A stretch of DNA of 64,000 nucleotides from Dechloromonas denitrificans (GTDB lineage Bacteria > Pseudomonadota > Gammaproteobacteria > Burkholderiales > Rhodocyclaceae): positions 1 through 64,000 of the forward strand of contig NZ_LODL01000013.1 of the NCBI RefSeq assembly GCF_001551835.1. The letters run 5' to 3'. Under the pieces are notes generated by a model that worked only from the letters and a program-made list of their open reading frames with translations, was not told the origin of the DNA and did no database searches. Numbering within the stretch: the stretch's first letter is position 1; each line of letters opens with the position of its first letter. A program made the position numbers and the translations under genes. Positions 35,953 to 44,880 of this stretch are shown in pieces.

Positions 35953-36779
35953 TCCTCGAAACCACCCTCGACGACCGCCCGGAAGGCAGCGACGGCGCCG
36001 ACCAGATGGGGCACTTCGTCACCGGCGAACTCGATCTCTCGCACGGCGTCGCGCTCTACCTCGAAGACATCACCGTCAGCTTCGATGGCTTCAAGGCGCT
36101 GAACAACCTGAACCTGGCCATCGACGCCGGCGAACTGCGCTGCATCATCGGCCCGAACGGGGCAGGGAAGACGACGATGATGGACGTCATCACCGGCAAG
36201 ACGCGGCCCGATTCCGGCAAGGCCTATTTCGGCCAGACCATCGACCTGACCCGGCTGACCGAACCGGAAATTGCCCACGTCGGCATCGGCCGCAAGTTCC
36301 AGAAACCGACCATCTTCGAGCAGCACACGGTGTTCGAAAACCTCGAACTGGCGATGAAGACCGACAAGCGCGTCTGGAAAAGCCTGCTCGCCTGGCTGGC
36401 CGGCGACGAACGCGACAAGATCGCCGAAACCCTGCGCCTGATCCGTCTCGACAAGGAAGCCGACCGTCAGGCCGGGCTGCTCTCGCATGGCCAGAAGCAG
36501 TGGCTGGAAATCGGCATGTTGCTGATGCAGGAGCCGAAGCTGCTGCTGCTCGATGAGCCAGTCGCCGGCATGACCGATGACGAAACGATGCGCACCGCCG
36601 AACTGTTCGTCTCGCTGGCCGGCAAGCATTCGCTGGTCGTCGTCGAACACGACATGGCCTTCGTCGAGAAGCTGGGCGGGTTGGTCACTGTGCTGCACGA
36701 AGGCTCGGTGCTGGCCGAAGGCGACCTTGCCACCGTGCAGAACGACCAGCGGGTGATCGAGGTTTATCTTGGCCGCTGA
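35949..36779 (+). CDS. urtD: Urea ABC transporter ATP-binding protein UrtD
   Basis: 276 residues, LivG-type ATPase. Walker A is GPNGAGKTTMMDVITGK, signature loop SHGQKQWLEIGMLL, Walker B LLLLDEPVAGMTDDE, and H-loop VVVEHDMAFVE. An N-terminal extension of about 35 residues (DDRPEGSDGADQMGHFVTGE) precedes the ATPase fold, as usual for UrtD. It starts inside the urtC stop codon. A much longer frame exists upstream but only shadows urtC. Confidence 0.95.
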   Translation: MILETTLDDRPEGSDGADQMGHFVTGELDLSHGVALYLEDITVSFDGFKALNNLNLAIDAGELRCIIGPNGAGKTTMMDVITGKTRPDSGKAYFGQTIDLTRLTEPEIAHVGIGRKFQKPTIFEQHTVFENLELAMKTDKRVWKSLLAWLAGDERDKIAETLRLIRLDKEADRQAGLLSHGQKQWLEIGMLLMQEPKLLLLDEPVAGMTDDETMRTAELFVSLAGKHSLVVVEHDMAFVEKLGGLVTVLHEGSVLAEGDLATVQNDQRVIEVYLGR

Positions 36780-36848
36780 GCGCCTTTCATTTTTGGGCTT
36801 TTTCGCGGGTCGACCGCAGCAATCGCCCGTGCAACCGGAAAAACCATC

Positions 36849-37541
36849 ATGCTGAAAGTAGACACCCTGAACCAGGCCTACGGTGGCAGCCACATCCTGC
36901 GTGGCCTGTCTTTCGAGGTCAAAACCGGCGAAGTGACCACGTTGCTCGGCCGCAACGGCGTCGGCAAGACCACTCTGCTCAAGTCGTTGATGGGGCTGGT
37001 CAAGACCAAATCGGGCAGTATCAGCTTCGACGGCAAGGACATCACCCACCTGCCGCCGCACGAGCGAGTCAAGGCCGGCATCGGGTTCGTGCCGCAGGGC
37101 CGCGAAATTTTTCCGCGCCTGACCGTCGAGGAAAACCTGCTGATGGGCCTGGCCACCAAGCCGGGCAGCACGCCGATTCCGCAGCGCATCTTCGACATGT
37201 TCCCGGTCTTGAAGCAGATGATGCACCGCCGTGGCGGCGACCTGTCCGGCGGCCAGCAACAACAGCTCGCCATCGGCCGGGCGCTGGCCATGGGCCCGAA
37301 GCTGCTGATACTCGACGAGCCGACCGAAGGCATCCAGCCCTCGATCATCAAGGACATCGAACGCGCCATCCGCATGCTGGCCGAAACCGGCGAAATGGCG
37401 ATCCTGCTGGTCGAGCAGTACTACGATTTCGCCGAATCGTTGGCCGACCAGTACCTGCTGATGGAGCGTGGCGAGTTCATCATGCGGGGCAGGGGAGAAA
37501 CCATGCCGCAGGATGGGGTACGGGAGGCGCTGGCGGTTTGA
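36849..37541 (+). CDS. urtE: Urea ABC transporter ATP-binding protein UrtE
   Basis: 230 residues, LivF-type ATPase. Walker A is GRNGVGKTTLLKSLMGL, signature loop LSGGQQQQLAIGRALAMG, Walker B LLILDEPTEGIQPSI, H-loop LLVEQYYDFAE. The phrase GIQPSI and the final GRGETM are common in UrtE. It is the last gene of the urea transporter operon, 69 bp after urtD. Confidence 0.95.
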   Translation: MLKVDTLNQAYGGSHILRGLSFEVKTGEVTTLLGRNGVGKTTLLKSLMGLVKTKSGSISFDGKDITHLPPHERVKAGIGFVPQGREIFPRLTVEENLLMGLATKPGSTPIPQRIFDMFPVLKQMMHRRGGDLSGGQQQQLAIGRALAMGPKLLILDEPTEGIQPSIIKDIERAIRMLAETGEMAILLVEQYYDFAESLADQYLLMERGEFIMRGRGETMPQDGVREALAV

Positions 37542-37552
37542 AAACTGCCGTC

Positions 37553-37576
37553 AGCGCCGTTTCGCATGTTGGCGCT
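37553..37576. terminator. Weak hairpin between urtE and the protease gene
   Basis: AGCGCC pairs with GGCGCT over a 12-nt loop between the converging stop codons of urtE and the DegP-like gene. It has no T tract and is only a possible terminator. Confidence 0.3.
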
Positions 37577-39027
37577 TAGCCGAGGTCGACCGGCACGAAA
37601 AGGCGCGCATTGCCGCGTTCGAGCAGAATGGCCGCCTTTTTCCCCGACTTGGCGATGATGCCGCGCAACTGATCGACGCTGTCGATGGGCTGACCATTGA
37701 CCGAGAGAATGATGTCGCCCGGCCGGATGCCGGCCCGGGCTGCGGCGCCGCCGGCCTGTTCGATCAGCAGGCCGCCATTGACCTCTGCCTGGCGTTTCTC
37801 GTCCGGTGTCAGCGGACGCACGGCGACACCCAGGCGGCCCTTGTCGGCACTCGGCGTTTCCGCGCTAGCGAGCTTCTCCTCGTTGAAGCTGCCGATCTTG
37901 ACGTCGATGTCGTGGGTGCCGCCCTTGCGCCAGATTTGCAAGCGGGTCGATTCGCCCGGCTTTTTCAGGGCGACGGTGGCCGGCAGATCGCCCGCGGAAT
38001 TCAAGGTTTTGCCATCGACGCCGAGGATCACGTCGCCCGGTTCCAGCCCCGCCTTGGCCGCCGGGCTGCCTTTTTCAACGGAAGAGACGAGTGCGCCAGC
38101 CGGCTTGGCAAGGCCGAAGCTGTCGGCCAGCGCCTGATTGACTTCCTGGATGCTGACGCCGAGTTTGCCGCGCTGCACCTTGCCTGTGCTGATGATCTGG
38201 TGCTCGACGTTCATCGCCACCTCGATCGGGATGGCGAAGGAAAGCCCCTGGTAGCCGCCGCTGCGTGAATAGATTTGCGAGTTGATACCGATCACCTCGC
38301 CGTTCATGTTGAACAGCGGCCCACCCGAGTTGCCCGGATTGACCGCGACGTCGGTCTGGATGAAGGGAACGTAGCTGCCGTCCGGCAGCGTGCGCGACTT
38401 GGCCGAGACGATGCCGGCGCTGGCGCTGCTTTCAAAGCCGAACGGCGAGCCGATCGCCAGTACCCATTCGCCGACCTGGGTCTGCAGCGAGGTGCCGACG
38501 CGCACCGTGGGCAGATTCTTCGCATCGATCTTCAGTACGGCCACGTCGCTCGCCTTGTCGGCACCCAGCACCCTGGCCTTGAACTCGCGCTTGTCGTTCA
38601 GCTTGACCGTAACTTCGCTGGCCTCTTCGACGACATGCGCGTTGGTCAGGATCGTGCCGTCGGCGCCGACGATGAAACCCGAGCCCTGGCCCCGGGTCGG
38701 CGTCGATTCTTGCGGCATCTGCCCGCCGAAGCGGCGGAAGAATTGATAGAGCGGATCATCCGGGTCCAGTTGGGGCAAGGTGGCCGCGGTCTTGCGCGTA
38801 CCGGTGATGCTGATATTGACGACGGCCGGCGCATTGGCAGCGATGATGCTGCGCATGTCGGGCAAGGCAGCTGGCGCGGCGATGACCGCTGGCGTGGCGG
38901 GAGCCGCACTGGTCACCGACCCTGCCGCCTGGGCACTGGGTAGGGCTTGCAGATGGCCGAAGGAATAGGCGCCACCGATCGCGGCAGCCACGGCCATTGC
39001 TGCAACGGTCATCTTCATTGCTTTCAT
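37576..39027 (-). CDS. DegP/MucD-like periplasmic serine protease with two PDZ domains
   Basis: 483 residues. A signal peptide or anchor (MTVAAMAVAAAIGGAYSFGH) precedes a trypsin-like domain: catalytic His in LTNAHVVEEA, Asp in DKASDVAVLKID, Ser in NPGNSGGPLF. Two PDZ domains follow (GKLGVSIQEVNQALADSFGL with GLEPGDVILGVDG; GRLGVAVRPLTPDEK with GIRPGDIILSVNG). It acts in envelope protein quality control. Both PDZ domains and the triad are intact. The small gene at 39054-39368 lies 26 bp upstream on the same strand. Confidence 0.95.
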   Translation of the reverse strand: MKAMKMTVAAMAVAAAIGGAYSFGHLQALPSAQAAGSVTSAAPATPAVIAAPAALPDMRSIIAANAPAVVNISITGTRKTAATLPQLDPDDPLYQFFRRFGGQMPQESTPTRGQGSGFIVGADGTILTNAHVVEEASEVTVKLNDKREFKARVLGADKASDVAVLKIDAKNLPTVRVGTSLQTQVGEWVLAIGSPFGFESSASAGIVSAKSRTLPDGSYVPFIQTDVAVNPGNSGGPLFNMNGEVIGINSQIYSRSGGYQGLSFAIPIEVAMNVEHQIISTGKVQRGKLGVSIQEVNQALADSFGLAKPAGALVSSVEKGSPAAKAGLEPGDVILGVDGKTLNSAGDLPATVALKKPGESTRLQIWRKGGTHDIDVKIGSFNEEKLASAETPSADKGRLGVAVRPLTPDEKRQAEVNGGLLIEQAGGAAARAGIRPGDIILSVNGQPIDSVDQLRGIIAKSGKKAAILLERGNARLFVPVDLG

Positions 39028-39053
39028 GATCTGTGCTCCTCCGTAATCTGGAA

Positions 39054-39368
39054 TCAGTGTTCGGAAGGTTTTTCGGCGCCGGCCTGCAATGCCGGCATCT
39101 TCAAAGTGCCGCCTTCACGTTTGCTCGAACCTTCCGAGCCCTTGCACTCATTCACCGGGAAGACCGGTTCAGCGGCGAATGTCGGTGGTGTCATGACGGT
39201 GCCGAGTGAACCGACTACCAGTAATGAGCGCAGCATGGGGCGCAGCCGGCTCAACGGGGCGGGAAGGCGAATGTTGCTCGGTGCCACGGAAGACAAACCG
39301 AAATGATGACGGGCCGTCATTAGGAAACCGGCGATGACGTGGGCTTGAAGGGTTTCATTGTTTGGCAT
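39054..39368 (-). CDS. Small membrane or exported protein upstream of the protease gene
   Basis: 104 residues. AAGGAG sits 7 nt before the ATG, which supports translation. After a polar N-terminus (MPNNETLQAHVIAGFLMTAR) comes one hydrophobic segment (LRSLLVVGSLGTVMTPPTFA) ending in an AxA-like site, then a short polar tail with one cysteine (PVNECKGSEGSSKREG). No family recognised. It may be a partner or substrate of the protease, but only the position suggests this. Confidence 0.55.
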   Translation of the reverse strand: MPNNETLQAHVIAGFLMTARHHFGLSSVAPSNIRLPAPLSRLRPMLRSLLVVGSLGTVMTPPTFAAEPVFPVNECKGSEGSSKREGGTLKMPALQAGAEKPSEH

Positions 39369-39671
39369 GGGAAGCTCCTTGTGTCTCGTTTCGAGCCCTA
39401 GTTTTATGCAAAAGCCGAAATTTTCAAGTTGTCTTTGTGCGACGGTTTGTATCCAATTTTTTCAACGGCTGCCTGCGGCAAAAAAGGAAAACCGGAAAAG
39501 AGGTCCTCGCCAACAGACAGAATTCGCTCAGGCAACGCACCAAAAACAAACGCATTGTCGGAAATATTCCCTAGAACGGGGCATTGTCGAGAGGCATTCC
39601 CGGTTCGGTGTTGCCAGTTTTGTTGTAGATAAAACAATGGTTTATGGAATGAATTTTGCCCGGAATCTACC

Positions 39672-39687
39672 TGGCACGAATAACGCT
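39672..39687 (+). promoter_or_regulatory. Candidate sigma-54 promoter of the allantoate operon
   Basis: TGGCACGAATAACGCT contains a perfect -24 block TGGCACG and, after GG-N10-GC spacing, a -12 block ACGCT (consensus TTGCW). The predicted transcription start is near 39698, just before the regulator gene. A sigma-54 promoter would fit NtrC control of a nitrogen-scavenging operon. Confidence 0.45.
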
Positions 39688-39702
39688 TAATAGCTCTCAT
39701 CT

Positions 39703-39718
39703 GGTCTGACCGGTCTGA
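39703..39718. promoter_or_regulatory. Candidate operator for the adjacent GntR/FadR regulator
   Basis: GGTCTGA-CC-GGTCTGA is a 7-bp direct repeat that also contains two palindromes, GGTC-T-GACC and GACCGGTC. FadR-family sites usually read TGGT-N3-ACCA, which TGGTCTGACC nearly matches. It lies 14 bp before the regulator's ATG and just after the predicted start of transcription, a good place for repression. Confidence 0.5.
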
Positions 39719-39731
39719 ACTGTTAAACAAA

Positions 39732-40409
39732 ATGCCTAGTGTTTCCAACATCGCAGCCCAAACCCTGCAACGCCGCATTCTCGACGGGCAATACCCGGCC
39801 GGGGCGGCTCTTCCAGGCCAGCGCGAACTGGCCGAAAACCTCGGCATCAGCCGCGCCTCGCTGCGTGAAGCGATCTCCATGCTCGAAGCGCTCGGCCTGC
39901 TGCGCTCTTTTCCCGGCAAGGGGGTTTTCGTCACGGCTGGCAGCAAGCTCAGCGCCAGCGATCTGCCGGCCGGGCCGAGCGCGATGCCGCCGGACGCCAT
40001 CTTCCAGATGCGTTTCGTCATCGAGCCGGCCAATGCCAGCTTGGCGGCGCGCGCCCGCAGTGCCGAAGGGCTCGACGCCCTGCGCGAGTGCATGAGCGAA
40101 ATGCAGAAGGCGCTCGGCGCCAACGATCTGGTCACCGCTGCCGACTGCGACCTGCGCTTTCACCTGGCGCTGGCCGAACTCTCCGGCAACCCGGCGCTCG
40201 CCGCGATCACACAGCAGTTCCAGGCCCAACTCGCCTACAGCCTGCGTCTGCCCTTCGCCGACCGCAGCCACATCTGGCATCCGGCGGACGAACACAACGT
40301 CATTCTCGCCGCCGTTGCGGCAGGCAATGCCGCCGCCGCCCGCAAGGCCATGCAACAACATCTGCGCTCGGCCGCCGGCCGGGTCGGCATCCGCTTTACC
40401 CAACCCTGA
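39732..40409 (+). CDS. GntR/FadR-family transcriptional regulator
   Basis: 225 residues. N-terminal winged HTH: LQRRILDGQYPAGAALPGQR, ENLGISRASLREAISMLEAL and GKGVFVTAG. C-terminal FCD helical domain with metal/ligand residues in DCDLRFHLALAELSGNP and HPADEHNVILAAVAAG. It is the first gene of an operon with an ABC transporter, allantoicase and ureidoglycolate lyase, so its effector is probably allantoate, ureidoglycolate or glyoxylate (inference). Confidence 0.9.
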   Translation: MPSVSNIAAQTLQRRILDGQYPAGAALPGQRELAENLGISRASLREAISMLEALGLLRSFPGKGVFVTAGSKLSASDLPAGPSAMPPDAIFQMRFVIEPANASLAARARSAEGLDALRECMSEMQKALGANDLVTAADCDLRFHLALAELSGNPALAAITQQFQAQLAYSLRLPFADRSHIWHPADEHNVILAAVAAGNAAAARKAMQQHLRSAAGRVGIRFTQP

Positions 40410-40435
40410 CCTCGTTCCTTCCCTGGAGTCCCGCC

Positions 40436-41227
40436 ATGAAAAAACGCCAATTCCTCCATGCCCTGATCGGCGCCTCGCTGATCGGCAGCGCCGTCCTATC
40501 GGCCAACGTGCACGCCGACGCGCTGGCCAATGCCGAAAAGAGCGGCACGCTGCGCATCGCCGTACCGCAGGACTTTCCGCCTTTCGGCACGGTCGGCCCC
40601 GACATGAAGCCGCGCGGCTACGACATCGACGTCGCCAACCTGATCGGGCGCGAACTGAAACTCAAGGTCGAACTGATCCCGGTCACCAGCACCAACCGCA
40701 TTCCCTACCTGACGACCGGCAAGGCTGACCTGGTCATTTCGACGCTGGGCAAGAATGCCGAGCGCGAGAAGGTGATCGACTTTTCGAGTGCCTACGCGCC
40801 GTTCTACAACGGCATCTTCGGGCCGCCCGATATCGCCATCAAGAGCGCCGCCGACACCGCCGGCAAGACGGTGGGCGTCACCCGTGGCGCGGTCGAGGAT
40901 CTCGAATTCAGCAAGATCGCCCCGGCCACGGCGACGATCAAGCGTTTCGAGGACAACAACGCGACCATTTCGGCCTACCTGTCCGGCCAGGTACAACTGA
41001 TCGCTACCGGCAACGTGGTCGCCGCCGCGGTCAATGAACGGACCAAGATCCGCCGCCTCGACACCAAGTTCCTGATCAAGAACTCGCCCAATTACGTTGG
41101 CGTGAACAAGGGTGAGGGGGCTTTGCTGGCCAAGGTCAACGAAGTGATCGCCAAGTTGAAGAAGAGCGGCGATCTCAACCAGGTGTCGCAACGCTGGCTG
41201 CAGGCGCCGCTGCCCGCCGATCTCTGA
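40436..41227 (+). CDS. PAAT-family ABC transporter, periplasmic binding protein
   Basis: 263 residues. Signal peptide (FLHALIGASLIGSAVLSANVHA), then a type II binding-protein fold: GTLRIAVPQDFPPFGTVGPD, GYDIDVANLIGRELKLKVEL, GKADLVISTLGKNAEREKVI and GKTVGVTRGAVEDLEF. The family carries polar amino acids and related compounds. Because two enzymes of allantoate degradation follow in the same operon, allantoate or a ureido compound is the likely ligand. The ATG is 26 bp after the regulator's stop. Confidence 0.88.
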   Translation: MKKRQFLHALIGASLIGSAVLSANVHADALANAEKSGTLRIAVPQDFPPFGTVGPDMKPRGYDIDVANLIGRELKLKVELIPVTSTNRIPYLTTGKADLVISTLGKNAEREKVIDFSSAYAPFYNGIFGPPDIAIKSAADTAGKTVGVTRGAVEDLEFSKIAPATATIKRFEDNNATISAYLSGQVQLIATGNVVAAAVNERTKIRRLDTKFLIKNSPNYVGVNKGEGALLAKVNEVIAKLKKSGDLNQVSQRWLQAPLPADL

Positions 41228-41237
41228 TAACGCTAAT

Positions 41238-41260
41238 GGCGCCGCCCGTGTGACGGCGCC
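41238..41260 (+). promoter_or_regulatory. Intercistronic stem-loop after the binding-protein gene
   Basis: GGCGCCG-N9-CGGCGCC forms a 7-bp GC stem between the binding-protein stop and the first permease start. Such stems often protect the upstream message or reduce read-through, so that binding protein is made in excess over the membrane parts. Confidence 0.5.
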
Positions 41261-41272
41261 GGAGAACCGCCC

Positions 41273-41941
41273 ATGGCTTACGCTTTCGATTTTTCATCCG
41301 TCCTCGAATACCGCGAGGCGCTGCTCGCCGGTACCGTCAAGACGCTGGGGCTGACTGCCGTCGGTGCCGTCTGCGGGCTGGCCATCGGCATCTTCGGGGC
41401 GGTTTCCCGCGCCTGGCGGCTGGCCCCGTTCGACCGCATCTTCACGGTCTATGTCGAGCTGATCCGCAATACGCCCTTCCTGGTCCAGCTTTTCTTCATC
41501 TTCTTCGGACTGCCGTCGCTCGGCGTCCAGATCAATGAATGGCAGGCCGCCATCCTGGCCATGGTGGTCAATCTCGGTGCCTACAGTACCGAGATCATCC
41601 GCGCTGGCATCGAGGCGACGCCGCGCGGCCAGATCGAGGCGGCGCAGTCGCTGGCGATGAGCCGGGCGCAGCTTTTTCGCCATGTCGTGCTGCCGCCGGC
41701 CCTGCTCAAAGTCTGGCCGTCGCTGTGCAGCCAGGTGGTCATCGTCATGCTCGGCTCCTCGGTCTGTTCGCAGATCGCCGCCGAAGAACTGACCTTTGCC
41801 GCCAACTTCATCCAGTCGCGCAATTTCCGCGCTTTCGAAACCTACTTCATCGTCACCGGCATCTATTTCCTGCTCGCCATCGCCGTGCGCCAGGCGATGA
41901 TCCAGGCCGGCCAGCGACTGATCGCCCGGAGAGCCCGATGA
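41273..41941 (+). CDS. PAAT-family ABC transporter permease 1
   Basis: 222 residues, HisM/GlnP-type with about five helices. Features: LAGTVKTLGLTAVGAVCGLAIGI, YVELIRNTPFLVQLFFIFFGLPSLG and the ATPase-contact loop AGIEATPRGQIEAAQSLAMS. It ends in a 4-bp overlap with the second permease gene. Confidence 0.92.
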   Translation: MAYAFDFSSVLEYREALLAGTVKTLGLTAVGAVCGLAIGIFGAVSRAWRLAPFDRIFTVYVELIRNTPFLVQLFFIFFGLPSLGVQINEWQAAILAMVVNLGAYSTEIIRAGIEATPRGQIEAAQSLAMSRAQLFRHVVLPPALLKVWPSLCSQVVIVMLGSSVCSQIAAEELTFAANFIQSRNFRAFETYFIVTGIYFLLAIAVRQAMIQAGQRLIARRAR

Positions 41942-42594
41942 GCGATATTTCCTACTGGGACATCGTCCGCAATCTGTTCGACGGTCTGTTATGGACGCTC
42001 GGGCTGTCGCTGACTGCCTTCGTCCTCGGCGGCTGCGCCGGCCTGCTCGTCCTCTTCGCCCGGATCGCCAAGCACCCGCTGCCGCGGCGTTTGGCCCTGG
42101 GCTATATCGAGGTCTTCCAGGGCACGCCGCTGCTGATGCAACTGTTCATCATCTTCTTCGGCAGCAGCCTGCTCGGGCTGGAAGTTTCGCCCTGGCTGGC
42201 CGCTGCCCTCGGTCTGACCCTGTTCACCAGCGCCTACCTTGGCGAGATCTGGCGCGGCTGCGTCGAGTCGGTACCGAAAGGGCAGTGGGAAGCCTCGGCC
42301 AGCCTGGCACTGACCCATTTCGAGCAGATGCGCCACGTCATCCTGCCGCAGGCCTTGCGCATCGCCATCGCGCCCAGCGTCGGTTTCTCGGTGCAGGTGG
42401 TCAAGGGCACGGCGGTGACCTCGATCATCGGCTTCGTAGAACTGACCAAGACCGGCTCGATGCTGGCAAACGCCACCTACCAGCCCTTCATGGTCTTCGG
42501 GCTGGTGGCGCTCGGCTACTTCGCGCTGTGCTATCCGCTTTCCGCCTACTCCCGCTATCTCGAAAGGAACATCCATGGCTCTCGTGCGCATTAA
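41938..42594 (+). CDS. PAAT-family ABC transporter permease 2
   Basis: 218 residues, same fold as its neighbour: GLLWTLGLSLTAFVLGGCAGLL, EVFQGTPLLMQLFIIFFGSSL and contact loop GCVESVPKGQWEASASLALT. The pair forms a heterodimeric channel. Its ATG overlaps the preceding stop, and its end overlaps the ATPase gene by 20 bp, showing tight translational coupling. Confidence 0.92.
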   Translation: MSDISYWDIVRNLFDGLLWTLGLSLTAFVLGGCAGLLVLFARIAKHPLPRRLALGYIEVFQGTPLLMQLFIIFFGSSLLGLEVSPWLAAALGLTLFTSAYLGEIWRGCVESVPKGQWEASASLALTHFEQMRHVILPQALRIAIAPSVGFSVQVVKGTAVTSIIGFVELTKTGSMLANATYQPFMVFGLVALGYFALCYPLSAYSRYLERNIHGSRAH

Positions 42595-43303
42595 CGGCCT
42601 GCACAAGCATTTCGGCAGCAACCACGTACTGAAGGGCATCGATCTCGAGATCGAGGAAGGGCAGGTCATCGCGCTGATCGGTCGCAGCGGTTCGGGCAAG
42701 AGCACGCTGCTGCGCACCATCAACGGCCTCGAAAGCTTCGAGCAGGGGGAAATCCAGGTCGATGGCGAACACCTGCATCCGCACGAAACCGATCTGCGTA
42801 CGCTGCGCCAGAAGGTCGGCATGATCTTCCAGCAGTTCAACCTGTTCCCGCATCTGTCGGTCGGCCAGAACGTCATGCTGGCGACCACGGTGGTTAAGAA
42901 GATCGGCAACAAGGAGGCCGAGGACATCGCCCGCACCATGCTGCTCAAAGTCGGGCTCTACGAGAAGTTCGACGCCTATCCGGATCAGCTGTCGGGCGGC
43001 CAGCAGCAGCGCGTCGCCATTGCCCGGGCGCTGGCCATGCAGCCGCGCGTGCTGCTTTGCGACGAGATCACCTCGGCGCTCGACCCCGAGCTGGTCAATG
43101 AGGTGCTGGCCGTGGTCAAGACCCTGGCTGCCGAAGGCATGACGCTGATCATGGTCACCCATGAAATGCGCTTTGCCCGCGAAGTCGGCGACAAGCTGGT
43201 GTTCATGCACCATGGCCGCATCCACGAAGCCGGCGATCCGCAGACCTTGTTCAGCAATCCGCAAACGCCCGAACTGGCCGGTTTCATCGGCTCCATCAAC
43301 TGA
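42575..43303 (+). CDS. PAAT-family ABC transporter ATP-binding protein
   Basis: 242 residues, GlnQ-type ATPase. Walker A is GRSGSGKSTLLRTINGLE, Q-loop MIFQQFNLFPHLSVGQNV, signature LSGGQQQRVAIARALAMQP, Walker B VLLCDEITSALDPELV, and H-loop MVTHEMRFAREVGDK. It starts inside the second permease gene and is followed 9 bp later by allantoicase. Confidence 0.94.
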   Translation: MALVRINGLHKHFGSNHVLKGIDLEIEEGQVIALIGRSGSGKSTLLRTINGLESFEQGEIQVDGEHLHPHETDLRTLRQKVGMIFQQFNLFPHLSVGQNVMLATTVVKKIGNKEAEDIARTMLLKVGLYEKFDAYPDQLSGGQQQRVAIARALAMQPRVLLCDEITSALDPELVNEVLAVVKTLAAEGMTLIMVTHEMRFAREVGDKLVFMHHGRIHEAGDPQTLFSNPQTPELAGFIGSIN

Positions 43304-43312
43304 GTTTTCACC

Positions 43313-44335
43313 ATGGATCACACCAATATCCTGACGGCTCCGGCCGTCGCGCTGCCCGACTGGGCGCGCCAGCAGATCAACCTGGCCGACCCGCGCCTGG
43401 GCGCCGAGGCGATCGCCTGTTCCGACGACTTCTTTGCGCCGATGGCGCGCCTGTTGCAGGCTTCGGCTGCCATTTTCGTGCCGGGCAAGTACGACGCCAA
43501 CGGCAAGTGGATGGACGGCTGGGAATCGCGCCGCAAGCGCGGTCCCGGCCACGACTGGTGCATCGTCCGCCTGGCCCGGCCGGGGCGCATCGCCGGCGTC
43601 GATATCGATACCAGCTTCTTTACCGGCAACTATCCGCCGGCCGCCTCGCTTGACGGCTGCCCGGAGGGCAGCGACCCGGCGCTGGCCGAAAGCTGGCAAA
43701 GCCTGCTGCCGCCGACCGCCCTCTGTGGCAACCAGCACCATCTGCTGGCACTCGACAGTACGGCCTGCTTCAGCCATCTCCGCCTCAACATCCTGCCTGA
43801 CGGCGGCGTTGCTCGCTTGCGCGTCTATGGGCGGCCGGGCGGGGCGCCTGTTGCCGGCGAGAACGGCATGGTCGACCTGGTCGCCGCGCTCAATGGCGGC
43901 TACCCGGTGGCGTGGAACGACGCTCATTTCGGTGTCGCCGGCAACCTGCTGCTGCCCGGACGCGGCGTGGACATGGGTGATGGTTGGGAAACCCGCCGGC
44001 GGCGCGAGCCGGGCTTCGACTGGTGCCTCATCGCTCTCGGTCAGCCCGGCACGATCCGACGCATCGAGGTCGATACCGCCCATTTCAAGGGCAACTTCCC
44101 GGATCGTTGCTCGCTGCAGGCCGGCTACGCGCCAGGCCTGAGCGACCAGGCGCTGGTTGCACAGGCGCAGTTCTGGCCGACCCTGCTGCCGGAAGTGAAG
44201 CTGCAGGCCGACCACATCCACAACTTCCTCGACCAGGTGGCCGCTCTCGGTACGGTCAGCCATGTCCGGCTCAATCTCCACCCGGACGGCGGCGTTTCCC
44301 GCCTGCGCCTGTGGGGCGAGGTCGGCCCGGCATGA
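43313..44335 (+). CDS. alc: Allantoicase
   Basis: Hydrolyses allantoate to (S)-ureidoglycolate and urea. 340 residues, made of two similar beta-sandwich halves, as in known allantoicases. Each half has a matching block: [19 protein letters not shown] and [19 protein letters not shown], then [19 protein letters not shown] and [19 protein letters not shown], and [19 protein letters not shown] and [19 protein letters not shown]. The start of the next gene overlaps its stop. The urea released would feed the urease encoded 8 kb away. Confidence 0.95.
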   Translation: MDHTNILTAPAVALPDWARQQINLADPRLGAEAIACSDDFFAPMARLLQASAAIFVPGKYDANGKWMDGWESRRKRGPGHDWCIVRLARPGRIAGVDIDTSFFTGNYPPAASLDGCPEGSDPALAESWQSLLPPTALCGNQHHLLALDSTACFSHLRLNILPDGGVARLRVYGRPGGAPVAGENGMVDLVAALNGGYPVAWNDAHFGVAGNLLLPGRGVDMGDGWETRRRREPGFDWCLIALGQPGTIRRIEVDTAHFKGNFPDRCSLQAGYAPGLSDQALVAQAQFWPTLLPEVKLQADHIHNFLDQVAALGTVSHVRLNLHPDGGVSRLRLWGEVGPA

Positions 44336-44841
44336 ACGGCGGCCTCCACCTGCTGCCGGCGCTGCCGCTCAGCGCCGAGGCCTTTGCGCCTTTCGGCCAG
44401 GTCATCGAATGCGCCGGCCATGCCGGTTATGCGATCAACGAAGGCAGCAGCCAGCGCTTTACCGATCTCGCCCAGCTCGAAGCCGATGCCGAGGGCCGAC
44501 TGGCGCTCAGCATCTTTCGGGCCGAAGCCCGCCAGGCGCCGTTTGCGCTGAGTTGCCTGGAGCGCCACCCGCTTGGCTCGCAGGCCTTCATGCCGTTGCA
44601 CGGGCAGGCCTTTCTGGTGGTTGTTGCCGAGACAAGGCCGACCTCTGCGCGGGCGGCACCGGAAAGTCTGCGTGTTTTCGTCAGCAACGGCCGGCAGGGC
44701 ATCAATTTTCGCCGGGGCGTCTGGCACCATCCGCTGCTCGCGCTGAGTGCCGGCGATTTCCTGGTCGCCGACCGACTCGGCCCCGGCGACAACTGCGAGG
44801 CAGTCGATATCGCCGGCTGGCAAGTCGGCATTGCACGCTGA
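44332..44841 (+). CDS. allA: Ureidoglycolate lyase
   Basis: Splits ureidoglycolate to glyoxylate and urea. 169 residues, the AllA cupin-like fold. Landmarks: [48 protein letters not shown] (family core), [21 protein letters not shown] and [18 protein letters not shown]. It begins in an ATGA overlap with allantoicase. Allantoinase is not encoded in the window, so the operon seems geared to allantoate taken up or made elsewhere. Confidence 0.95.
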   Translation: MNGGLHLLPALPLSAEAFAPFGQVIECAGHAGYAINEGSSQRFTDLAQLEADAEGRLALSIFRAEARQAPFALSCLERHPLGSQAFMPLHGQAFLVVVAETRPTSARAAPESLRVFVSNGRQGINFRRGVWHHPLLALSAGDFLVADRLGPGDNCEAVDIAGWQVGIAR

Positions 44842-44880
44842 TTTCGGTGGCCGGGCCGGGCTCCGGTAAAATCCGGCCTC

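Larger units (their letters stand above)
39369..39731. other. 363-bp intergenic region upstream of the gntR-ABC-alc-allA operon
   Basis: No gene seen. It is AT-richer than its surroundings. It contains a GCACCAAAA sequence at 39537 resembling one half of an NtrC site, a sigma-54-like element at 39672-39687, and a repeat array at 39703-39718. The layout suggests a nitrogen-regulated promoter, not a missing gene. Confidence 0.55.

Noticed and set aside
42488-44281. 597-codon minus-strand frame opposite the ABC ATPase and allantoicase genes
   Set aside because: Shadow frame; both plus-strand proteins have full motifs.
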